From positions 1 to 64,000 of the forward strand of contig JAHFEG010000011.1 of NCBI GenBank assembly GCA_023248595.1: a DNA stretch of 64,000 nucleotides, given 5' to 3'. The translations under genes and the position numbers were made by a program. Under the pieces are notes generated by a model. The model worked only from the letters and a program-made list of their open reading frames with translations, was not told the DNA's origin and made no database searches. Positions 43,812-52,843 of the stretch are shown piece by piece. This DNA is from Myxococcales bacterium. GTDB lineage: Bacteria > Myxococcota > UBA727 > JABDBI01. Position 1 is the first letter of the stretch. The number at the start of each line of letters is the position of its first letter.

Positions 43812-44579
43812 ATGCAGGTTACTTCTCTTTATATCTATCCCATTAAATCATGCGCCGGTATTTCATTAACAAGCGCTCATATAAACGTTCGTGGTTTTCA
43901 ATATGATCGGCAATGGATGTTAATTTCATTAGAAGAAGGATTTTTGACCCAACGTCAATTTCCAAAAATGGCGACTATCAAAACCCATCTAACCGGTACG
44001 CATCTCGTTTTAAATGCAATAGGTATGCCAACTATTTCTGTGCCTCTTTTAAGCAATCCATCACAAAAACCTGTGTCCACAAGAGTGTGGAATACAGATG
44101 TTATGGCAAGCGACCAAGGTGACGCTGCTGCTGCTTGGCTTAGTGATTATTTAGAATTAAAAGATATTAGACTCATGCGCATGTGTGATGACAGCGAAAA
44201 AAGTTTTGTTGATAGCAGACCTATTTTAATAATCTCAGAGGCCTCATTAGAGGATCTAAACCAACGCTTGCCACAGGCCTTACCCATGAATCGCTTCAGG
44301 CCCAATTTGGTAATTGCCAATTGTCAGGCTTATGAAGAAGACACCTGGCAACAAATCCAAATTGGTACCATGGTCTTAGACAGCTCAAAACCCTGCACGC
44401 GTTGCGTCATTACTGCAACGGATCAGCAGACAGGTGCCAAAAAAGGAAAAGAACCTCTGAAAACTTTAAGTTCCTATCGCAAATCTCCTCGCGGTGTGAC
44501 TTTTGGCTATTATTTTATCCCGACAGCCTCGGGCTTAATTAGTGTCAACGATCACTGTCGAATGCTCACGCTTTACTGA
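43812..44579 (+). CDS. MOSC-domain protein (YcbX/mARC-like)
   Basis: The 255-residue protein has the N-terminal MOSC beta-barrel (LYIYPIKSCAGISL; GFQYDRQWMLI) and the C-terminal MOSC domain with MNRFRPNLVI and KPCTRCVITATDQQTG, where the cysteine binds the molybdenum ion of the cofactor. Such proteins reduce N-hydroxylated compounds. It is the only possible molybdoenzyme in the window and makes sense of the molybdenum-cofactor genes at 21462-22972, although they lie 22 kb away. The start is at the first ATG. Confidence 0.9.
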   Translation: MQVTSLYIYPIKSCAGISLTSAHINVRGFQYDRQWMLISLEEGFLTQRQFPKMATIKTHLTGTHLVLNAIGMPTISVPLLSNPSQKPVSTRVWNTDVMASDQGDAAAAWLSDYLELKDIRLMRMCDDSEKSFVDSRPILIISEASLEDLNQRLPQALPMNRFRPNLVIANCQAYEEDTWQQIQIGTMVLDSSKPCTRCVITATDQQTGAKKGKEPLKTLSSYRKSPRGVTFGYYFIPTASGLISVNDHCRMLTLY

Positions 44580-44604
44580 CGTGCATCGATGGTTTTGAAA
44601 AAAC

Positions 44605-45054
44605 TTAAAACGGTTTAAAAACAATCAGTACAAATATGACGAGCAAGCAGCATAGATTAAGCGATCCAGCCAAGGTGCGGGTCGCCAGTGCTGACTTGAT
44701 TAAGGCTTCGTTGGGTGAGGAATTTTGTAGAAGGCTGCGACGCATGTTGCCCTGGGCTCTGATATCCATGGCTAAAAAAAAGATAATAAGGACCACAAAA
44801 AGAATTTTGGCATGCATGTAGCCTGTGCCTTTGAACTGTACCCACTGGTATAAAAATGACTGGCCAATACCAGTGAGAAGAACCAGTAAGAGGCCTGGGG
44901 CGGCGACTAAATGACTGGCAACGAATGCGCCTTGGTCAGCCTTGGCATCACCTTTACCTCGGCGTGTTATCAATAAACTGGTCATTACTCCTCCCAACAA
45001 CATGGAAAGACCCAGCAGGTGGAGTAGTTTATACAGCTGAAATGAAAACAACAT
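44605..45054 (-). CDS. Small CopD/DUF2269-type membrane protein
   Basis: The protein has 149 residues and four hydrophobic helices (LLHLLGLSMLLGGVMTSLLI; LLLVLLTGIGQSFLYQW; KILFVVLIIFFLAMDI; LNLCCLLVIFVLIVF). The first-helix His and the pattern HLLGLSMLLGG resemble CopD-like and heme- or copper-related small membrane proteins. Function is not assigned. The ATG follows AAGGAA at nine bases. It is divergent from serS. Confidence 0.75.
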   Translation of the reverse strand: MLFSFQLYKLLHLLGLSMLLGGVMTSLLITRRGKGDAKADQGAFVASHLVAAPGLLLVLLTGIGQSFLYQWVQFKGTGYMHAKILFVVLIIFFLAMDIRAQGNMRRSLLQNSSPNEALIKSALATRTLAGSLNLCCLLVIFVLIVFKPF

Positions 45055-45150
45055 ATTGAGAATTCCTTGTAAATGATGTCCAATAGGGTGGTTTTTGATC
45101 CATTACGGTCACTTTGTAAACTTGGGATTTTAAAAAAAGGACTACACGTC

Positions 45151-46437
45151 GTGCTTGATTTAAAAGCGTTTGAAAAAGATCCAGAAGCTCTAGAAAAAAA
45201 GTTAAGACGTAGAGGAGAAGTGGAAGGTCTCAGTAAACTTCTTCACTTATTAAAAGAGCGAAAGGCGCTTATCCTTTCTGCGCAATTGGATCAAGAACAG
45301 CGCAACGCAGCGAGTAAAGCTCTTGCGAAAGCGACAGCGAAAGAAATCGATCAAACCAGATCCCAGCTAAAAATCTTAAGTTCAAATATTAAAGAAAAAG
45401 AAGCAGAGCTTCGTGAAGTGGAAGCTAATTTAGAAACGCTTGCTTTAGCGATTCCCAATATTTTGCGTGATGAAGTTCCCCTGGGTGCAGATGAGGATGC
45501 TAATTTAGAAGTGGCAAAAGTTGGTACGCCCAAAAATTTTGACTTCGCTGTTCGTGATCACGTTGATATTGGGCAAACACTTGGGATTATTGACATTGCG
45601 CGCGCCGGTAAAATTTCTGGTGCGAGGTTTGCTTTTTTGCGTGGAGCTGGGAGCCGATTAAACCGCGCGTTGATGCAGTATTTTCTCGATTTTCATACAA
45701 GCCGCGGCGATACGGAATTGACACCTCCTTATTTGGTGCGTGAACAAGCGATGATTGGAACCGGTCAGTTGCCTAATTTGAAAGAAGACACTTTTCAAGT
45801 TTCTGGGCTTTCTGGCGAACCGCTTTACTTGATTCCAACTGCAGAAGTTCCAGTGACTAATTATCTGGCTGGCGAAATTGTTGACGAAAGTGAATTGCCT
45901 TTGCGTTTTTGTGCTTATTCAGCCTGTTTTCGCGCCGAAGCAGGGGCTGCCGGTAAAGACACCCGCGGTTTAATCAGACAACATCAATTTGAAAAAGTGG
46001 AAATGGTGCGTTTTTCGACGCCAGAGCAAGCGGATGCAGAATTAGAAGCCATGGTGAAACGGGCAGGCGATATGTTAACAGAGCTCGAGTTGCCGTATCG
46101 CATGATTTTAAAATGTTCTGGTGATACTGGCTTTTGCGCCGAGAAAACCTATGATTTAGAAGTCTGGTTGCCAGCGCAAAATACTTATCGAGAAGTCAGT
46201 TCCTGCAGTGTGTTTGGAACATTTCAAGCAAGGCGTGCGCAAATTAGATATCGACCAGAGTCCAAACAGCCTGGTGACAAAACCAAAGCTGAGCCTCTCG
46301 TGACACTGAACGGATCTGGGCTGCCTTTGGGTCGCGTGTTTGTGGCCATTTTAGAAAATCACCAGCAAGCAGATGGCTCGGTGGCGATTCCCAAAGTGTT
46401 GTGGCCTTACATGGGCGGCATGCAAACTATCGAATAA
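45151..46437 (+). CDS. serS: Seryl-tRNA synthetase
   Basis: SerS charges tRNA-Ser with serine. The N-terminal coiled-coil arm that grips the long variable arm of tRNA-Ser spans about residues 25-105. The class II motifs follow: motif 2 FRAEAGAAGKDTRGLIRQHQF and motif 3 GSGLPLGRVFVAILENHQ. The GTG at 45151 begins VLDLKAFEKDPEAL, the standard SerS N-terminus, with AAAAGG ten bases upstream; an in-frame ATG at 45073 would add 26 residues that do not belong to the family. The stop overlaps the convergent gene's stop by 11 bp. Confidence 0.96.
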   Translation: MLDLKAFEKDPEALEKKLRRRGEVEGLSKLLHLLKERKALILSAQLDQEQRNAASKALAKATAKEIDQTRSQLKILSSNIKEKEAELREVEANLETLALAIPNILRDEVPLGADEDANLEVAKVGTPKNFDFAVRDHVDIGQTLGIIDIARAGKISGARFAFLRGAGSRLNRALMQYFLDFHTSRGDTELTPPYLVREQAMIGTGQLPNLKEDTFQVSGLSGEPLYLIPTAEVPVTNYLAGEIVDESELPLRFCAYSACFRAEAGAAGKDTRGLIRQHQFEKVEMVRFSTPEQADAELEAMVKRAGDMLTELELPYRMILKCSGDTGFCAEKTYDLEVWLPAQNTYREVSSCSVFGTFQARRAQIRYRPESKQPGDKTKAEPLVTLNGSGLPLGRVFVAILENHQQADGSVAIPKVLWPYMGGMQTIE

Positions 46438-47266
46438 GTCTTGGTCTCAGAGCGACTTCATTGCTTTCCATCACGATTTCAAAACGGACGCCGCGGCATT
46501 GATGGGCTGTCAACAAGTCTTCACGCGCTTTTTCGATCGTTGCTTGGAATTCTTCAAAGTCGATTGGTTCTTTACTGAGCTGGTAGTGAGCATCACAAAA
46601 ATGGTCGTATAATTCTTCCAGCTCGCCTTTAGGAACCATAGGTTCTTGGGGCGCTTCTTGAGCAGGAGGAATCTCGCTTGCCGCTGATTCAGGTAAGGAA
46701 GACTCTGAGATAAAGGAAGAGAACTCTGGAATTAGTGAATTTTCTGAGAAGGACGGGGTCGGTACCATTGATAATTCTTCGTGAGCCCTTGGTTTTTCTA
46801 AGTCGGGTTCTGCACTATACTGAGTCACGGCTTCCACGTGCCCTAATTCTGGATGATGACTATGTTGCTCATTGATGACGCGTTCTGGAGCCGGCTCTTG
46901 TTTGCGGATGTATTGATAGCGTAGACGATTAACATTTGGATCGCCGCTGTCGGACAAGCCTCCTGCTAGTTCGTTGAATGCTTGAGCGATGGGGTTTAAT
47001 TCATCAAAGTCTTTGCTGTTTAAGCGCGTTTCATACCGGCCACGGGCCAAATCACGCAGTGCGTCTACAATCTCATCTGTGCGCAAGATCACAGGCTTAG
47101 GAATGGTCATGCACGCTGAAAGCAGCGCGATCAAAACCCCTAAATCAATAAAGATTCGCGCGTACGCACTCTGAGGGGCAGAGGGAAAGGTAATAAAAAA
47201 TCCGACAATGGCAGTAAGCACAATGACGGCAGGGATAATTACAAAAAGGTTTCGTAAACTTTTCAC
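46427..47266 (-). CDS. Membrane protein with HAMP-like linker, unknown
   Basis: The first codon is probably GTG 47266, which overlaps the TGA of the upstream gene (GTGA). Two hydrophobic helices (residues about 5-50) are followed by a HAMP-like stretch ILRTDEIVDALRDLARGRY and a long acidic, Pro- and Glu-rich tail up to residue 215. The last 60 residues have charged helices (EFQATIEKAREDLLTAHQC). No sensor kinase or methyl-accepting domain is present, so the role is unclear. A signalling or scaffold function is inference. Confidence 0.6.
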   Translation of the reverse strand: MKSLRNLFVIIPAVIVLTAIVGFFITFPSAPQSAYARIFIDLGVLIALLSACMTIPKPVILRTDEIVDALRDLARGRYETRLNSKDFDELNPIAQAFNELAGGLSDSGDPNVNRLRYQYIRKQEPAPERVINEQHSHHPELGHVEAVTQYSAEPDLEKPRAHEELSMVPTPSFSENSLIPEFSSFISESSLPESAASEIPPAQEAPQEPMVPKGELEELYDHFCDAHYQLSKEPIDFEEFQATIEKAREDLLTAHQCRGVRFEIVMESNEVALRPRLIR

Positions 47267-47853
47267 TTTAAACTCTTCTTCTCTGCAAAAAAGGATGCGT
47301 TCCAATTCTTTAACATATTTCTAGCATCTTCAATGCTACTATCACTGGAAAAGTGTATGCCAAACCGTTTCCCTAATGCAAATTTGGCGGCTTCTTGCAC
47401 CATCGGATCATTGTCCGATAGCCCAGTTTCTATCCAAGTTGACCAATGCTTATCATCGTGAAGTGAGCATGAACTCGCGAGCATGACTAAACTTCTGACG
47501 CGTGCATCTTTTGAAGACAGTAAGCCATCCAAAAAAGCCGGAGAGGTGATCTGGGGAGTGTTGCGTGTTCTGTATTCACGAAACGTGCTGGGTAATAAAA
47601 AAAGAAGGATGGTAAAACCAAAAACGAGAGCAAGAAAGGGAACTTTAGACTTTAGGGTTGTAGCGTTTGCTTTATAAATTTCATCGATAATATAAAAAAC
47701 AAAAAAGATTGCAAAAAGAATAGGCCCACACAAAATCCACCAAGGATGCAAATCCCCCAGACGCACTTGTTCTAACAAGTATGGTCGTGTGAGCAGAGTG
47801 GTGGCCGACGTCAGCAGCAAAGAAAAATACAAAATAGTGCGCAGTAAAATCAT
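47263..47853 (-). CDS. Membrane protein with HEAT-like tail
   Basis: The 196-residue protein has three N-terminal hydrophobic segments (FSLLLTSATTLL; WWILCGPILFAIFFVFYII; VPFLALVFGFTILLFLL) and a soluble C-terminal half with a repeat SSKDARVRSLVMLASSC and SDNDPMVQEAAKFALGK that resembles HEAT repeats. It is translated just ahead of the HAMP-like protein with overlapping codons, so the two proteins probably act together. The start ATG is 40 bp from the sigma factor stop upstream on the same strand. Confidence 0.6.
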   Translation of the reverse strand: MILLRTILYFSLLLTSATTLLTRPYLLEQVRLGDLHPWWILCGPILFAIFFVFYIIDEIYKANATTLKSKVPFLALVFGFTILLFLLPSTFREYRTRNTPQITSPAFLDGLLSSKDARVRSLVMLASSCSLHDDKHWSTWIETGLSDNDPMVQEAAKFALGKRFGIHFSSDSSIEDARNMLKNWNASFFAEKKSLK

Positions 47854-47893
47854 GATTTTTATTATCCCCGTTGGCGCAGCATATCATATTCAA

Positions 47894-48994
47894 CTATTCA
47901 TCAAATAGCCAGGATAATTGCGTGTGTGGCCCAAGCTCATCGATAACATGTCGTCTAAATGAACGTTTTAAACGCGTAGCAAGTTGACCCATGCGTTGTT
48001 TAGAAACGCCAAAACGGGCCCCAAGTTCAACAAGACTTAAAGGGTCGTTTGAGATTAAGTGTTCGTTCCAAATGGCTTTGTCGCGTTGGTTGTTTAAGTT
48101 TTTTTCAAATCGGACAACAATTTTTTGGATGGTTTGTTGGACTTGTTGATGCGAACTTTCTTCCTCTGGATTAAAGCCGCCCGATTCAATAGTGTCTTGT
48201 AGTGTTGAGGTCGTATCATCACCTAATGGCGTCGATAGACTTGCTTCACGTCCTTCTAAGCGTGATAAAATAAGCGCAATTTCTTTTGGATCTTCGCCAG
48301 TTTCTTTGGCAATTAATTCAACAGTTGGTTCTTTTCCTTGTGCTAGTAAGCGTCGTCTAATTTGTGGCAATGAAAAATAAACTTTGCGGCCAGCGCGGGT
48401 ATTGCCGGTATGAATTAAACGGGAATTAGTCATTAAAAATTTGGTAAGCTGCGCGCGAATCCAATAGGCTGCATATGTTCCAAAGCGTGTTCCCATATCG
48501 GGATTCCAACGCTTGGCGGCAATAGCCATACCTGCTGATGCTTCTTGAACTAAGTCCATTAAATTAGTCCAAGAACGTCGATATTGATGGGCCATCTTAA
48601 TGGCCAGACGCATGTTATGCAAAACTAATTTTTTGGCAGCTTTTTCATCGTTGAAATCGCGTACTCTTATCCCGAAGGCACGTTCTTCTTCTTCGGAAAC
48701 ACGAGGAATGCGAGTCGCCTCACGTACGAAAGCTGTATATAAATCATTTGAAACAGTGTGGGTGCCTTCAGTGGTAGGTGAGGTAACGTCACTGTCATCA
48801 TCTTCTTCAGCGGGCAAATCTGTTGATTCAGGTAACATCCACTCGCCCTTAGCATCTGCTAATTGCATAGCAGGCCGTTTGACGAGGGCATCTTCGTTCA
48901 TATCGATAATCAGATCTGCATCATCCAAGTCCAGCAATTCGTCATCTGGTGGTACTTCCAAATCAGATGGCTCATTATGATGTTTAGGTGCCAT
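47894..48994 (-). CDS. RpoH-type RNA polymerase sigma factor
   Basis: The sigma-70-family protein of 366 residues has an acidic N-terminal extension of about 90 residues (for example PDDELLDLDDADLIIDMNED), then region 2 (KLVLHNMRLAIKMAHQY; LMDLVQEASAGMAIAA; RFGTYAAYWIRAQL) and a C-terminal region 4 helix-turn-helix (LSLVELGARFGVSKQRMGQL). The layout is that of the heat-shock sigma factor RpoH. I chose ATG 48994 because GAAAGGA lies six bases before it; the longer frame from 49063 overlaps the HD gene by 80 bp. Which promoters it reads is unknown. Confidence 0.87.
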   Translation of the reverse strand: MAPKHHNEPSDLEVPPDDELLDLDDADLIIDMNEDALVKRPAMQLADAKGEWMLPESTDLPAEEDDDSDVTSPTTEGTHTVSNDLYTAFVREATRIPRVSEEEERAFGIRVRDFNDEKAAKKLVLHNMRLAIKMAHQYRRSWTNLMDLVQEASAGMAIAAKRWNPDMGTRFGTYAAYWIRAQLTKFLMTNSRLIHTGNTRAGRKVYFSLPQIRRRLLAQGKEPTVELIAKETGEDPKEIALILSRLEGREASLSTPLGDDTTSTLQDTIESGGFNPEEESSHQQVQQTIQKIVVRFEKNLNNQRDKAIWNEHLISNDPLSLVELGARFGVSKQRMGQLATRLKRSFRRHVIDELGPHTQLSWLFDE

Positions 48995-50309
48995 TTGCAT
49001 TCCTTTCATCGATAAACGCTGCCAGTATTTTGGACGCACGCTCTTTTTCTTCTGGCGTGACATAAATACGATAGAAAACTGCTGGATTTTTATAGCGTGT
49101 GTATAGGGTTGTGTAATCTTCTAGCGATATAATTTGGTTTGTTTTAGTGACCACGTAAAGTGGAATGGTTCCATGCCCAACATATTTCGATAAAATACTA
49201 TTAGACTGCGTTTGAATACAGGCAATTTTGTCGTCTAGTAAACACTGATAAAGGGCCTCTTGATCGATTCCTTTTTTTTCTGGCGATATTTCTAAATGGC
49301 ATTCATATAATAAATAATATGGTTTTCTATCGACAATTCGGCGCGCCCAGGGATTTTGACTTTGTCTTAAGGCTTGCCAAACATCAAGGTCATCTTGGGC
49401 AATATACTGTTCGATATCAGATGGTAGCGAAAAATCGGCGCTATCTTCACGCATATATATTTGCAACAGTTTTTCAAAAATGACGGGCGTGTGGTGCAAA
49501 TAGACACTGGCGAACATATGATAGCGAGAGAGTAAAAAATCTTCAAAACTAAAAATGGCGCGGCTTTTAATGCCCAGGTAAACACTGTTATTTTTTTCAA
49601 CTGGAACGATGTTGTCAATCAACCAATCGGCGTCAAATTTTCCATAGCTAACACCACAATAAAAACTGTCGCGCTGTAAATAATCCATGCGATCAGCGTC
49701 GCACTCTGAGGTGACAATTTGGCGCAATGCTGGCGCATAGTTAATACCTTGATGTAAAAAACCGTTGCTCTTCACGTTGTCATTAATCAGTTCAGCAATG
49801 TGACTTAAGGTGGGGCCGTCGTCAGCAAACAGTTGAATTATTTTATGAGACAGGCTCGAGTCGGTGATGAGCTTGAGGGTGTAATCTTCATGGGTCGCTT
49901 GCCTGGATGGGTTGCCAAATTGATAATTTTTGAGATCAAGCGTTTTGACCAGAGGCATCATCATTTCAGTGGTGTGTGATAAAGGCGAATGGCCAATATC
50001 ATGAAAGAGCATGGCGAGTCGAACTGTTTGTCTAAAACGCATATGCATTTCAGTAGGTAGATCGATGTTGGCAAATAAGGTGTCAAATACGCGTGTTGCG
50101 AGATGCATTGCTCCGATGCTGTGGCTGTATCGAGAGTGAGTAGCGCCAGGGAAGGCGAGGTCTGCAAACCCTAATTGCTTAATATTGCGTAGCCGCTGAA
50201 AAGCTGGTTGTTCTATTAATTCCAGCTCTTGGGCAGTGATTGAAATAGAGCCATGGACAGAATCACGAATGGTAATCAAGTCATTTTTCGATTTCAATTT
50301 TTGGCCCAT
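48984..50309 (-). CDS. HD-domain phosphohydrolase (dNTPase/SAMHD1-like)
   Basis: The 441-residue protein begins with KNDLITIRDSVHGSI and shows the HD metal site: RYSHSIGAMHL (His), MLFHDIGHSPLSH (His-Asp), and SECDADRMDYLQRDS (late Asp). This matches COG1078 HD proteins such as dNTP triphosphohydrolases that cleave dNTPs. The activity is not proven for all members. ATG 50309 follows AAAGG at nine bases; the reading from 50318 starts with GTG. Its stop region overlaps the sigma-factor start by 11 bp, so it is likely co-transcribed with it. It could set dNTP levels in a nucleoside-salvaging cell. Confidence 0.88.
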   Translation of the reverse strand: MGQKLKSKNDLITIRDSVHGSISITAQELELIEQPAFQRLRNIKQLGFADLAFPGATHSRYSHSIGAMHLATRVFDTLFANIDLPTEMHMRFRQTVRLAMLFHDIGHSPLSHTTEMMMPLVKTLDLKNYQFGNPSRQATHEDYTLKLITDSSLSHKIIQLFADDGPTLSHIAELINDNVKSNGFLHQGINYAPALRQIVTSECDADRMDYLQRDSFYCGVSYGKFDADWLIDNIVPVEKNNSVYLGIKSRAIFSFEDFLLSRYHMFASVYLHHTPVIFEKLLQIYMREDSADFSLPSDIEQYIAQDDLDVWQALRQSQNPWARRIVDRKPYYLLYECHLEISPEKKGIDQEALYQCLLDDKIACIQTQSNSILSKYVGHGTIPLYVVTKTNQIISLEDYTTLYTRYKNPAVFYRIYVTPEEKERASKILAAFIDERNANGT

Positions 50310-50320
50310 GAAAAACACCT

Positions 50321-51709
50321 TTAAATTTTTTGTCTTGCCAACATTTTAGCCCAAATGTGCCCTGCGATATAACCCGTTAATGATAGGATTAAGGTGGCGA
50401 TTTCTCTGGGCATTGAAATGGGAAAAAGACGAAAAGAAATAAAACCAAAAAGACCGCAAACAAAAGCTGCCACTGCTGCTTCTTTGTATACCTTTTTTTT
50501 CAAGTAACAAAAGAGCAAAGGGATAAACAGGCAGCTGACAGAAATCTCGTAGCTTTGGGTGATGACACCAAGAATGCTGTCAAAGAAATAAGCGGCGCAT
50601 AATGCACTAATTCCAGCAACGAAGGTGACACCACGTGAAATAAATATGCCGTACGGATAAGTAGTCTGTTGAGCCGTGCTCAAGTTAAAATCGTAAACAA
50701 TATTGGAACCGATGGCACAAAGAAGAGAGTCTGCTGTTGAGCCAATGGCGGCAATCAGTGCGCAAATAACAAAGCAAAGCAAAACATCGCCAGCTAGAAA
50801 TTGGACGCTGCTTAACAGCACGCTTGCTTTGTAGCCTAGACTTAAGTTTAAAATTTTTGCTTGTATCCCAAAAAAGAGGGGAACAAACGAAAAGCAAAGA
50901 ATGAAAATGCCGGCGAGCAATGCGGAGACAATGGCAATTTTTTTTGTTTTTGCTGAAAAAAAACGTTGTGCTAAATCTTGTTCAATTAACGAAAAGCAGA
51001 TGGGCATCAGCAAAAAACCGGTCATTTTAGACCACGACAACTTTTCCAAATCAAAATATTGCGCCTGCAGTGCTGATAAATCTTGAAGAGAAGAAATGGG
51101 ATAGCTCTTTTGTCCAAACCAAATGAAAGCGGCGGTGGCACCAAAAACTGCTAAGATAATAAAAAATTGGAAAATATCAGTCGCGACGGCAGCTTTCAAG
51201 CCTCCGAACATGGTGTAAAAAATAACCGCGAGCCAGAAGCAAGTCAAAATCCAATCGTGGTCGGCGGTAAAGGTGCCAATCAGTTTTCGCGAAGCTAAGA
51301 TCTGACCTGCTAAAATGCCACCCAGAGTAATGACAGATAATATTGAGGCGAGACGACGCAAAATAACCGAGTCATATTTGAGCTGGAACAATTCAGCGGT
51401 GGTGGAAATGTTGAATTGTCGAAGCTTGGCGGCAAAGCCAAGTCCCAATAAAAGAAAGCCGAGGCAAATGCCTAGGTTGTACAAAAGGCCGTAGATTCCA
51501 TAATGAAAGGCTTCATCTGTGGTTCCCAGCATCATTCCTGCGCCTAGTTGACTGGCAATCAGGGTAAGGGTGATGGACCAGATGCCTAATTGCCTGCCAG
51601 CTAAAAAATAGTCGTCATCTGTCAAAATTCGCCGCGAAGCAAACATGGCGACAGCGAAATAGGAAACGCCAAAGAGAACAAAAATCGACCAAAATAAAGT
51701 AAGATCCAT
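50321..51709 (-). CDS. Sodium:solute symporter (SSS family)
   Basis: A membrane carrier of 462 residues with about thirteen helices. The N-terminus FWSIFVLFGVSYFAVAMFAS and the stretch TDDDYFLAGRQLGIWS are typical of the family, followed by SQLGAGMMLGTTDEAFHYG. It uses the sodium gradient to import a solute such as proline, pantothenate or a sugar; the substrate is not assigned. ATG 51709 is the likely start because the 22 residues ahead of it are not membrane-like and do not match the family. The HD gene starts 11 bp downstream. Confidence 0.9.
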   Translation of the reverse strand: MDLTLFWSIFVLFGVSYFAVAMFASRRILTDDDYFLAGRQLGIWSITLTLIASQLGAGMMLGTTDEAFHYGIYGLLYNLGICLGFLLLGLGFAAKLRQFNISTTAELFQLKYDSVILRRLASILSVITLGGILAGQILASRKLIGTFTADHDWILTCFWLAVIFYTMFGGLKAAVATDIFQFFIILAVFGATAAFIWFGQKSYPISSLQDLSALQAQYFDLEKLSWSKMTGFLLMPICFSLIEQDLAQRFFSAKTKKIAIVSALLAGIFILCFSFVPLFFGIQAKILNLSLGYKASVLLSSVQFLAGDVLLCFVICALIAAIGSTADSLLCAIGSNIVYDFNLSTAQQTTYPYGIFISRGVTFVAGISALCAAYFFDSILGVITQSYEISVSCLFIPLLFCYLKKKVYKEAAVAAFVCGLFGFISFRLFPISMPREIATLILSLTGYIAGHIWAKMLARQKI

Positions 51710-51787
51710 GTTAAACCAATAGTGGGAAGGTGGGTCAGTATAAGTCAGTATTTGAAGGGGACAATAGGGGCGCAAACCATCGTTGTC

Positions 51788-52837
51788 TCACCCAAAAGCT
51801 TGCCGGTAATCAATGGCATCTGATTCAGGCAGGCTTTTTCTAATATCAACATATGTTGTATCAAAAAAATCATGAAGCGCTTGTTCGACTGTGGCTAAAG
51901 TGTCCAAATGCATGACGCGTTCACGAAAGAAAGAAGCATCTTTCAAGCCACGGCTATACCAAACCAAATGTGTGCGAAAAGAGCGAACGGCGCGTTGTTC
52001 GATGTCGTCCCTAGTATCGTCTAATTGCGAGTGGAAGCGAATGTGTTCCCGCAGATGTCTTAGCACCAAATTTTTTCGTTCTAGCAAAGAAGGAACGTAT
52101 TTTTTCCCTTCTTTAAGCTCGCGAAAAATCCAAGGATTTCCCAAGGCCCCTCGGCCAATCATGACCGCATCGCAACCTGTTTGTTGCTGCATTAAAATGG
52201 CATCTTGGGCGGTCACCACATCACCATTGCCAATCACGGGGATTTTTAAGGCATCTTTAAGATCGCCAATCAAACTCCAATCTGCTTTGCCACTATAGCC
52301 TTGTGCTCGGGAGCGCGCATGCATGGCAAGTGCGGCGCAGCCTGCATCTTCTAATGCTTTGCCCATTTCGATGCAATTAATGTGGTGCTCATCCCAGCCC
52401 GTGCGAATTTTTGCCGTAATGGGGACTGTATCTTGGACCGCTTTGCGCATGGCGACAATCAAAGAGGCTGCGCGTTTCGGGTCACATAACAAGGCAGATC
52501 CGGCACCCGTTTGCGTGACTTTTTTGACCGGACAACCCATGTTGACGTCAATGATTTGCGCGCCTGCTTCAACTGCTAAAGCAGCTGCGTTGGCCATGGC
52601 GGTTTCCTCGCCACCAAAAAGTTGCAGCGAGTAGGGCCGTTCTATTTCCTTATTGAAAGTTAGATACTGTTCAGTCCGCTTGTTGCGATGAGCCAGACCC
52701 TTGGCTGAAATCAATTCAGTCGTGGCAAGTCCTGCTCCAAATTCAAAAGCCAGCACGCGAAAAGGCATTTCGCTGACGCCTGCCATGGGTGCGAGTAAAA
52801 ACGGTGGGTCGATGCGGTGAGGGCCAATATGAAACAT
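51788..52837 (-). CDS. dusB: tRNA-dihydrouridine synthase DusB
   Basis: DusB reduces uridines in tRNA to dihydrouridine with FMN and NADPH. The FMN-binding N-terminus is LLAPMAGVSEMPFRVLAF, the catalytic cysteine lies in INVMGCPVKKVTQTGAGSAL-like text (VNMGCPVKK), and SRAQGYSGKADWSLI contains the conserved His/Arg region. The length (349 residues) is normal. It is preceded on the same strand by the M50 protease gene, 6 bp away, and followed by the SSS symporter. Confidence 0.94.
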   Translation of the reverse strand: MFHIGPHRIDPPFLLAPMAGVSEMPFRVLAFEFGAGLATTELISAKGLAHRNKRTEQYLTFNKEIERPYSLQLFGGEETAMANAAALAVEAGAQIIDVNMGCPVKKVTQTGAGSALLCDPKRAASLIVAMRKAVQDTVPITAKIRTGWDEHHINCIEMGKALEDAGCAALAMHARSRAQGYSGKADWSLIGDLKDALKIPVIGNGDVVTAQDAILMQQQTGCDAVMIGRGALGNPWIFRELKEGKKYVPSLLERKNLVLRHLREHIRFHSQLDDTRDDIEQRAVRSFRTHLVWYSRGLKDASFFRERVMHLDTLATVEQALHDFFDTTYVDIRKSLPESDAIDYRQAFG

Positions 52838-52843
52838 GCAGAT

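Noticed and set aside
45073-45150. Upstream ATG start for serS
   Set aside because: The 26 extra residues are not part of SerS; GTG 45151 starts the standard N-terminus.
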